This document shows positions 16,976-23,104 of a DNA stretch of 64,000 bases, piece by piece. Every line of letters starts with the position of its first letter. Positions within the stretch are counted from its first letter, which is position 1. The position numbers and the translations under genes were made by a program. The DNA comes from CAVVDT01 sp963747005 (GTDB lineage Bacteria > Pseudomonadota > Alphaproteobacteria > Rhizobiales > Aestuariivirgaceae), in assembly GCA_963747005.1 (NCBI GenBank), contig CAVVDT010000004.1:310001-374000 (forward strand), read 5' to 3'. The notes beneath the pieces are model-generated. The model saw only the letters and a program-made list of their open reading frames with translations, did no database searches and had not been told where the DNA came from.

Positions 16976-18013
16976 TCACTCCTCCTCCCCGAAAAGCTGC
17001 CCTTGCACCGCCGACAGGCCGCCGGGGACGGCGAGGCCCAGATGCCTGAAGGCGTGGGGGGTGAGCATGCGGCCGCGCGGGGTGCGGTTGACGAAGCCGA
17101 GCTGGATGAGGAACGGCTCGATGATCTCCTCGATGGCATCGCGGGCTTCCGACAGCGAAGCCGCAATGGTTTCGATTCCCACCGGCCCGCCGCCGAAATT
17201 GACGGCGATGCAGGTGAGGTAGCGGTGATCGAGGGCATCGAGGCCGCGGTTGTCCACCTCCAGCTTGCCCAGCGCCTTGTCGGCCTCGCTGCGGTCGATG
17301 CGCGAAATGCCGTCGACCGAGGCAAAATCGCGCACCCGCCTGAGCAGGCGTCCGGCGATGCGCGGGGTGCCGCGCGAGCGTCGGGCGATCTCGCGCGCCC
17401 CGTCGTCGCTGACGGCGATCCCCAGGACGCGGGCGCCGCGCGTCACGATGTCGAGCAGTTCTTCTTCCGTGTAGAAATCGAGGCGAACGGGAATGCCGAA
17501 ACGGTCGCGCAACGGGTTGGTCAAAAGGCCGGTGCGGGTGGTGGCGCCGATGAGGGTGAATTTGGCGAGGTCGATCCTCACCGAGCGCGCCGCCGGTCCT
17601 TCGCCGATGATCAGGTCGAGCTGGAAATCCTCCATGGCCGGATAGAGGATTTCCTCCACCGCCGGGTTGAGCCGGTGGATCTCGTCGATGAACAGCACGT
17701 CGCGCTCTTCCAGGTTGGTGAGCAGCGCCGCCAGATCGCCGGCCCTGGCGATCACCGGCCCGGAGGTAGCACGAAAGTTCACCCCCAGTTCGCGCGACAC
17801 GATCTGCGCCAGCGTCGTCTTGCCGAGGCCGGGAGGCCCGGCGAACAGCACATGATCGAGCGCCTCGCCACGCTGGCCGGCGGCCTCGATGAAGACCTTG
17901 AGGTTGGCCTTGGCGCGCGCCTGCCCGACGAACTCGGCCAGCCGCTGCGGCCTGAGGTGGGTATCGAACTCGTCCTCGGGGCGGCGCTCGCGGTCTATCA
18001 GACGGTCGGCCAT
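16976..18013 (-). CDS. ruvB: Holliday junction branch migration helicase RuvB
   Basis: RuvB is the hexameric AAA+ motor that moves Holliday junctions with RuvA. The 345-residue product has LRPQRLAEFVGQ at the N-terminus, Walker A GPPGLGKTT at about 60-68, Walker B LFIDEIHRL near 110, sensor 1 GATTRTG near 155, the arginine-finger region DRFGI, and a C-terminal winged helix ending in PRGRMLTPHAF. The frame is open to 18061, but the ATG at 18013 overlaps the stop of the small upstream gene as TGATG, which indicates translational coupling and matches the usual length. The AbiJ-like gene lies 105 bp downstream. Confidence 0.97.
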   Translation of the reverse strand: MADRLIDRERRPEDEFDTHLRPQRLAEFVGQARAKANLKVFIEAAGQRGEALDHVLFAGPPGLGKTTLAQIVSRELGVNFRATSGPVIARAGDLAALLTNLEERDVLFIDEIHRLNPAVEEILYPAMEDFQLDLIIGEGPAARSVRIDLAKFTLIGATTRTGLLTNPLRDRFGIPVRLDFYTEEELLDIVTRGARVLGIAVSDDGAREIARRSRGTPRIAGRLLRRVRDFASVDGISRIDRSEADKALGKLEVDNRGLDALDHRYLTCIAVNFGGGPVGIETIAASLSEARDAIEEIIEPFLIQLGFVNRTPRGRMLTPHAFRHLGLAVPGGLSAVQGQLFGEEE

Positions 18014-18258
18014 CAGGTCGTCTGCCCCGTCTTGCCGGCCGACTTGACTCGATTTCTCCACGATTTCCCGTAAAGTCCCATGCGGTCAGCCAAAAGTCCC
18101 GGAGGAATGACACTCGCGATGATCGCGATCGAGGCCGTCTTGACGCCAAGGGCGGGGATCAGCACGGCATAATAGATGAGCCCGACAACCCCGATATAGA
18201 GTGCAAGGAGGCAAATGCGCGCGATGATCCGCCCAGGCTTTTCGGTCTTCCCGCTCAT
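18013..18258 (-). CDS. Small membrane protein between ruvA and ruvB
   Basis: This 81-residue protein of unknown function is basic at both ends. It has two predicted membrane helices, at about 10-32 (ARICLLALYIGVVGLIYYAVLIP) and 38-55 (VKTASIAIIASVIPPGLL). It overlaps ruvA by 4 bp (ATGA) and ruvB by 1 bp (TGATG), so it is translated from the same message. Nothing in it suggests a recombination role, and I do not recognise its family. The high hydrophobicity and tight coupling on both sides support a real gene rather than a chance frame. Confidence 0.75.
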   Translation of the reverse strand: MSGKTEKPGRIIARICLLALYIGVVGLIYYAVLIPALGVKTASIAIIASVIPPGLLADRMGLYGKSWRNRVKSAGKTGQTT

Positions 18259-18869
18259 CGGCTGAGTTCCTTCAACGCCAGGCGGATGATCGTCTCAGGC
18301 CCCGCATCCTCGCCCGCCTTGACCATGGCGGCGGCAACCGCGCTGCCGGCCTGGCTGTGATTGTAGCCGAGATTGACCAGCGCCGAGACGGCATCGGCCG
18401 CCGCCGTGGGTCGCGACGCATCGAGCTGGGCGGAGAGCGCCGCCAGCGCCGCATCGCCGCCGCCCATCAGCGGCGCCTTGTCACGCAATTCGGTGACGAT
18501 GCGCTGGGCGAGCTTGGGTCCGACGCCATTGGCGCGACCCACCATGGCCTTGTCGCCCATGGCGATGGCGGTGGTGAGTTCACCGGCTGAAAGCGTCGAC
18601 AGGATGGCCAGCGCCACCTTGGTGCCCACGCCTTGCACATTGTCGAGCAGGCGGAACCAGTCGCGCTCGGCACGCGTGGCAAAGCCGACCAGGCGGATGG
18701 CGTTCTCACTGACCAGCATTTCGGTGAACAGCGTGGCGGGCTCGCCCTTGCCCGGCAGGCCCGCCAGCGTCTTGGCCGAGCAGGAGACGAGATAGCCCAC
18801 GCCGCCGACGTCGATGACCGCGTAGTCATCGCCCGCCTCGTCGATGAGGCCCTTCAGCCGGGCGATCAT
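18255..18869 (-). CDS. ruvA: Holliday junction DNA-binding protein RuvA
   Basis: RuvA tetramers bind the four-way junction and load RuvB. The 204-residue product starts MIARLKGLIDE and has the OB-fold domain (1-62) and the double helix-hairpin-helix region with LLDNVQGVGTKVAL and ANGVGPKLAQRIVTEL (about 70-125). After an acidic hinge comes domain III with NLGYNHSQAGSAV (about 160-204), which contacts RuvB. The ATG at 18869 overlaps the stop of the PIN-domain gene by 4 bp (ATGA), so an accessory toxin gene has become coupled directly to ruvA. Confidence 0.96.
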   Translation of the reverse strand: MIARLKGLIDEAGDDYAVIDVGGVGYLVSCSAKTLAGLPGKGEPATLFTEMLVSENAIRLVGFATRAERDWFRLLDNVQGVGTKVALAILSTLSAGELTTAIAMGDKAMVGRANGVGPKLAQRIVTELRDKAPLMGGGDAALAALSAQLDASRPTAAADAVSALVNLGYNHSQAGSAVAAAMVKAGEDAGPETIIRLALKELSR

Positions 18870-19279
18870 GGCCGAGTGTCCGGGGTGATGAGTTCGACAC
18901 CGGGAAAATAGCTGCGAAAGCCCTCCGGATCGCGGGTTATCACGGCATGCCCGCGCACCGCGGCATGCGCCCCGATGAAGAAATCCGGCAGCAACCGTTC
19001 GCGCCGGCCACCCCGCCGCCTGTAGGCAAGGAAAGCCCGACCGGCGAGAAACGCCGCATCCCACGGCAGGCTCTCGCGCACGAAAGTGGCAGCATCAAGC
19101 GCCGCGTCCAGTTCCTCAGGCCGTTCGTAGCGCAACGAGAACTCCGCATAGACGACCTGGTTGACGATCAGTTCATGGTCGAGAGAGGCTTCGGCGATGG
19201 CGTTGCGCGACCACCGCGACCAGTGCGGATCGCGCACCGCCACATCGATAAGGACATTGGTATCGACCAGGACCGCCAT
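18866..19279 (-). CDS. PIN-domain toxin, VapC-like
   Basis: The 137-residue product is a PIN-domain ribonuclease of the VapC type. The acidic residues sit where expected: Asp in VDTNVLID (residue 6), Glu in NQVVYAEFSLR, and Asp in LLPDFFIGAHA and VITRDPEGF. VapC toxins generally cleave tRNA or rRNA. The 83-residue AbrB-like gene just upstream should be the antitoxin. The ATG at 19279 begins at the family consensus; a GTG at 19294, overlapping the antitoxin stop, is equally possible. It overlaps ruvA by 4 bp and lies between ruvC and ruvA, where these genes are normally adjacent. Confidence 0.87.
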   Translation of the reverse strand: MAVLVDTNVLIDVAVRDPHWSRWSRNAIAEASLDHELIVNQVVYAEFSLRYERPEELDAALDAATFVRESLPWDAAFLAGRAFLAYRRRGGRRERLLPDFFIGAHAAVRGHAVITRDPEGFRSYFPGVELITPDTRP

Positions 19280-19283
19280 CGCC

Positions 19284-19535
19284 TCAGCGCTCACGCGTGA
19301 GTTTCATGATGGCATCGGCATCGAGCCCCGGATTGCCCGTTCCCTCCAGCCGGTCAAGGGCAGCCAGCACGGCGTCCAGCCGCGCCCGGTCGGGGGACCC
19401 GTTCATCTTGCGCTTGCTGGCGATAGTGATGCGTCCGTCATCCATGGCAAACACCACCTCGCAGCCGGGCTCGATGCCGGCAAGATCGCGCAGATCACGC
19501 GGAATGGTCACCTGACCCTTGCTGGTTACACGCAT
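19284..19535 (-). CDS. AbrB/VapB-type antitoxin
   Basis: The 83-residue product begins MRVTSKGQVTIPRDLRDLAG, the swapped-hairpin AbrB/SpoVT DNA-binding fold (residues 1-45). A charged C-terminal tail (46-83) would wrap the PIN toxin. It is likely to repress its own operon and neutralise the downstream VapC-like protein. The ATG at 19535 is preceded by GGAGA at a suitable distance. The sequence just upstream (19556-19585) is AT-rich, with cttacattgag-like direct and inverted bits that could be the promoter and operator of the pair. The gene lies 82 bp after ruvC. Confidence 0.88.
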   Translation of the reverse strand: MRVTSKGQVTIPRDLRDLAGIEPGCEVVFAMDDGRITIASKRKMNGSPDRARLDAVLAALDRLEGTGNPGLDADAIMKLTRER

Positions 19536-19617
19536 CGGACAGTCTCCTTGAACAATCCCTCAATGTAAGAATTAATCTTACACTAAGAACAAGTCAAGAA
19601 CAAACGACCTTGCCCGA

Positions 19618-20133
19618 TCATCCCGCCGCCCTCAGTGCCCTTGCCAGCAACTGGCTGCCGCGATGCTGGGCATGGCAGATGGCAATCGCCAGCGCATCGG
19701 CGGCATCGGGGCCCGCGGGGCGGGCGGCGGGCAGCAGAATGCGCACCATGGCGGCGATCTGGCCCTTTTCGGCGTGGCCGGCGCCGACCACCGTCTTCTT
19801 CACCATGTTGGGGGCGTATTCGGCGACGCTCAGGCCCAGTCCCGCCGGCACCAGCAGGGCGATGCCGCGGGCGTGGCCGAGCTTGAGGGTGGCGCGCGCA
19901 TCCTTGTTGACGAAGGTTTCCTCCACCGCCGCCTCATCGGGGCTGTAGGCCGCAAAGACCTGTTGAAGGGCGCTGTGCAACTGCACCAGCCGTTCAGCCA
20001 GCGACAGCCGGTCGTCGGAGGTGAGCGTGCCGTCGGCCACATGGGTCAGGCGCGAGCCCTCGCACCGGATGATCCCCCAGCCGGTGCGCCGGAGGCCGGG
20101 GTCGATGCCGATGATGCGAATCGCTGCGCCCAT
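19618..20133 (-). CDS. ruvC: Crossover junction endodeoxyribonuclease RuvC
   Basis: RuvC is the dimeric nuclease that resolves Holliday junctions. The 171-residue product has RNase H-like catalytic acids: Asp11 in IGIDPGLRRTGWG, Glu in AVEETFVNKD (about 70), and two Asp in GPDAADALAIAICH (about 140-150). It is the first gene of the ruvC-(vapBC)-ruvA-small ORF-ruvB unit. The ATG at 20133 follows the usual N-terminus. It is divergent from the TauE-type gene with only 57 bp between the starts, so both promoters must sit in that gap. Confidence 0.97.
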   Translation of the reverse strand: MGAAIRIIGIDPGLRRTGWGIIRCEGSRLTHVADGTLTSDDRLSLAERLVQLHSALQQVFAAYSPDEAAVEETFVNKDARATLKLGHARGIALLVPAGLGLSVAEYAPNMVKKTVVGAGHAEKGQIAAMVRILLPAARPAGPDAADALAIAICHAQHRGSQLLARALRAAG

Positions 20134-20190
20134 GATCGCGAAAAGGTATAGGCCTTGACGCGGCCACGAAAGCCCTCTTGAGGTCTGCCC

Positions 20191-20922
20191 ATGGCCGATA
20201 CCCCCACCATGCTCGCCCTTGCTGCCGTCGCCGCCCTTGCCGGGCTGGTGCGCGGCTTTGCCGGTTTCGGCGCCGCCATGACCTTCGTGCCGGTCGCCGC
20301 GACCATCGTCGGACCGCAGACCGCGGTGGTGCTGCTTTTCCTGCTCGACCTCTTGCCGTCATGGGCACTGGTGCCGGGGGTGCGAAAGTATTGCAGCTGG
20401 CGCGAAGTCCTGCCGCTGGCGCTGGGTGCCGGCATCACCATTCCCGTCGGTGCCTATTTGCTGGTGAGCATCGATCCCCTGGCCTTGCGCTGGGCCATGC
20501 CGATCCTGTCGCTTATCGCGGTGGGGTTCCTGGCCAGCGGCTGGCGCTACGGCCGGGCGCCGGGTCACGCGCTTTCCGGCCTCGTCGGCACCGTCACCGG
20601 CTTTCTCGGCGGACTGACCGGCTTCTTCGGACCGCCCATCGTGCTGTTCTGGCTGGGCGGGCCGTCGCGTGCATCCAGGGTGCGCGCCAATCTCATCGTC
20701 TTCTTTGCCTTCACCGTCATCGTCGGCGGGCTTTCCTATGCCGCCAACGGCCTGCTCGGCCGCCAGCGGATCATCGAGGCCGCCCTCATTTTCCCGGTTT
20801 ACGGCATCGCCATCTGGCTCGGCGTGCATCTGTTCGGACGCGCTTCGGAAGTGGTTTTCCGGCGCATCGCCTACGCACTGATCGCGCTGGCGGCGCTGGT
20901 CAGCCTGCCGGTGTGGAAATAG
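20191..20922 (+). CDS. TauE/SafE-family sulfite or anion exporter
   Basis: This 243-residue integral membrane protein has about eight hydrophobic segments and the family signature GFAGFGAAMTFVP near residue 24-36. A second copy-like segment, GTVTGFLGGLTGFFGPPIVLF, lies near 130, in line with the internal duplication of TauE/SafE transporters. Members export sulfite, sulfoacetate or other small anions, but substrate cannot be told from sequence. The ATG at 20191 has GAGG 7 nt upstream. The gene is isolated on the plus strand, and its transcript probably ends at the palindrome at 20944-20988 shared with convergent yebC. Confidence 0.88.
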   Translation: MADTPTMLALAAVAALAGLVRGFAGFGAAMTFVPVAATIVGPQTAVVLLFLLDLLPSWALVPGVRKYCSWREVLPLALGAGITIPVGAYLLVSIDPLALRWAMPILSLIAVGFLASGWRYGRAPGHALSGLVGTVTGFLGGLTGFFGPPIVLFWLGGPSRASRVRANLIVFFAFTVIVGGLSYAANGLLGRQRIIEAALIFPVYGIAIWLGVHLFGRASEVVFRRIAYALIALAALVSLPVWK

Positions 20923-20943
20923 CTCAAGGCTCCATCACGTGGA

Positions 20944-20988
20944 GCATGATGTGATCCGAAAAGTGGTGACCACTTTTCGGCATCATGC
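20944..20988. repeat. Rhizobiales-type palindrome acting as shared terminator
   Basis: gcatgatg (20944-20951) pairs with catcatgc (20981-20988), and ccgaaaagtgg (20956-20966) pairs with ccacttttcgg (20970-20980) around tga. This resembles a palindrome with a ccgaaaa..ttttcgg core that I remember as abundant in rhizobial intergenic DNA. It lies between convergent tauE-type and yebC genes and overlaps the yebC stop codon. Confidence 0.75.
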
Positions 20989-21732
20989 TGCTGTCAGGCG
21001 CGCCATGACTTCCTCGGAGACTTCCATGTTGACGAAGACGTTCTGCACATCGTCGTCGTCTTCCAGCATCGCCACCAGCTTCATGAGCGTCTCGGCCTTT
21101 TCCTCGTCCACCGGCGCCATGGTCTGCGGCTTCCATACCACGTTGACTGAATCGGCCTCGCCCAATGCGGCTTCGAGTTTTGTCGAAACCTCGCCGATAT
21201 CCTCGAAGGCGCAGGTGATGAAGTGGCTTTCCTCGTCGCTCTCGACATCGCTGGCGCCGGCCTCGATGGCCGCCAGCATCACCGTCTCGGCATCGCCGGC
21301 CTCGGGCTTGTAGACGATCTCGCCTACCCGCTCGAACATGAAGACGACCGAATTGCTCTCGCCCAGGTTGCCGCCGAACTTGGTGAAATAGGAGCGAACC
21401 GCCCCGGCGGTGCGGTTGCGGTTGTCGGTCAGGGCCTCGACGATGACCGCCACCCCGCCCGGCCCGTAGCCCTCGTAGCGGATCGCCTCGTAGGTATCGG
21501 CATCGCCGCCCTGGGCCTTCTTGATCGCCCGATCGATATTGTCCTTGGGCATCGACTGGGCCTTGGCGTTCTGCACGGCAAGCCTGAGGCGCGGATTGGC
21601 GGCCGGGTCCGGCAGGCCGTGCTTGGCCGCCACGGTGATTTCCTTGGAGAGCTTGGAAAACAGCTTGGCGCGCACCGCATCCTGGCGCCCCTTGCGGTGC
21701 ATGATGTTCTTGAACTGTGAATGACCTGCCAT
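20983..21732 (-). CDS. YebC/PmpR-family protein
   Basis: YebC proteins were long annotated as transcription regulators; some members have more recently been linked to translation of difficult peptides. The 249-residue product starts MAGHSQFKNIMHRKGRQD, the family hallmark. It continues with the LFSKLSKEITVA and GPGGVAVIVEALTDNRNRT segments typical of the three-domain fold. The length is normal. The frame is open upstream to 21795, but the ATG at 21732 gives the conserved N-terminus. It is a single gene, convergent with the transporter and 146 bp downstream of the acyl-CoA dehydrogenase gene on the same strand. Confidence 0.95.
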   Translation of the reverse strand: MAGHSQFKNIMHRKGRQDAVRAKLFSKLSKEITVAAKHGLPDPAANPRLRLAVQNAKAQSMPKDNIDRAIKKAQGGDADTYEAIRYEGYGPGGVAVIVEALTDNRNRTAGAVRSYFTKFGGNLGESNSVVFMFERVGEIVYKPEAGDAETVMLAAIEAGASDVESDEESHFITCAFEDIGEVSTKLEAALGEADSVNVVWKPQTMAPVDEEKAETLMKLVAMLEDDDDVQNVFVNMEVSEEVMARLTAA

Positions 21733-21878
21733 GGCCTGCCCCTGACGAAATCGCCGCTGCCCTGCCCCTTCGGGCTCTTCAAGAGCCTTGCGCAAGAAGC
21801 GGGACCTTGCGGCGTACTGGTGATGGATCGGCGCCCTTATAGTGTGCCGCGCGGGCGGAATCCATAGCTGCGGCGAGC

Positions 21879-23060
21879 TTAGCCCGCGTGGCGCTTGCGC
21901 ATTTCGCGCGCGATGATCAGTTGCTGAATCTGGGTGGTGCCCTCGTAGAGGCGGAACAGCCTGACGTCGCGGTAGAAGCGCTCGATACCGTAATCGGCGA
22001 TATAGCCGGCGCCGCCGAAGATCTGCACCGCGCGGTCGGCGACCCGGCCGACCATCTCCGATGCGTACATCTTGCAGGCCGAGGCCTCCAGCGTGATCAC
22101 TTCGCCCGCCTCATAGCGCCTTGCCGCATCGCGCACCATGCATTCGGCCGCGTAGCATTCCGCCTCGGAATCGGCGAGCATCGCCTGGATGAGCTGAAAA
22201 TCGCCGATCGGCTGGCCGAACTGCTTGCGCTCGCCGGAATAGGTGAGCGCCTCATGGATCAGCCGCCGGGCGGTGCCGGTGCAGAAGGCGGCGATATGCA
22301 GCCGCCCGCGGTCGAGGACCTTCATGGCGGTGGCAAACCCCCGTCCCGTCCTGCCGCCGATCACCCGGTTGGCCGGCACCTCGACATTGTCGAACACCAC
22401 ATCGCAGGTCAGCGAACCGCGCTGGCCCATCTTGCGGTCCGGCTTGCCGAAGGCGATGCCGGGCGAATCGGCATCGACGATGAAGGCGGAGATGCCACGC
22501 GCCCCCGGCTCGCCGAGATCGGTGCGGGCCATCACCGTCAGCACCCCGGCGCGCGGGGCGTTGGTGATGAAGCGCTTGGTGCCGTTCATCAGGTAATGGC
22601 CGCCCTCGTGCAGCGCCGTCGTCCGGAGCGAGGCCGCGTCCGATCCGGCTTCCGGCTCGGTGAGGCAGAACGAGCCGATCAGCTCGCCCGCCGCCATGGC
22701 CGGCAGGAAGGCCTGTTTCTGCTCCTCGGTGCCGTCGATGATGATGCCCTGCGAGCCGATGCCGACGGTGGTGCCGAACACCGAGCGGAAGGCCGGCGAG
22801 GTCCACCCGAAGGCCCGCGCGATCTCGGCTTCCTGGGTGACCGAAAGGCCGATGCCGCCATATTCCGGCGGTATCGACAGGCCGAACAGACCGAGTTCGC
22901 GCATCTCCTGCACGATTTCGTCAGGCACTTCATCCTGTTCATCGACCTGGCCCTCCAGCGGCACCAGCCGCTCGCGCACGAAGCGGTCGACCGCCGCAAG
23001 CAGCCCGGCGAAGGTCTCATCGTCGACCGCGCGCTGCTGGCCGGATTGACTATCTGTCAC
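21879..23060 (-). CDS. Acyl-CoA dehydrogenase
   Basis: The 393-residue flavoprotein should form a double bond between C2 and C3 of an acyl-CoA, passing electrons to ETF. It shows the FAD-binding segments CLTEPEAGSDAASLRT (about 135-150) and KRFITNAPRAGV. The signature RKQFGQPIGDFQLIQ lies near 265. The catalytic Glu position is in RLYEGTTQIQQLIIAREM near 370. The frame is open on the same strand to 23774, but everything beyond 23060 is antisense to the neighbouring gene. The GTG at 23060, with GGGGGG upstream, gives the family length. Substrate chain length is not evident. The upstream membrane-protein gene stops 44 bp away. Confidence 0.93.
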   Translation of the reverse strand: MTDSQSGQQRAVDDETFAGLLAAVDRFVRERLVPLEGQVDEQDEVPDEIVQEMRELGLFGLSIPPEYGGIGLSVTQEAEIARAFGWTSPAFRSVFGTTVGIGSQGIIIDGTEEQKQAFLPAMAAGELIGSFCLTEPEAGSDAASLRTTALHEGGHYLMNGTKRFITNAPRAGVLTVMARTDLGEPGARGISAFIVDADSPGIAFGKPDRKMGQRGSLTCDVVFDNVEVPANRVIGGRTGRGFATAMKVLDRGRLHIAAFCTGTARRLIHEALTYSGERKQFGQPIGDFQLIQAMLADSEAECYAAECMVRDAARRYEAGEVITLEASACKMYASEMVGRVADRAVQIFGGAGYIADYGIERFYRDVRLFRLYEGTTQIQQLIIAREMRKRHAG

Positions 23061-23104
23061 AATAAATTTCCCCCCGCATTGATCCAGGCGGCAGGATATC
23101 GCCC

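Noticed and set aside
16861..17325. Minus-strand frame overlapping the end of ruvB
   Set aside because: Ser/Arg-rich shadow of ruvB with no start signal.
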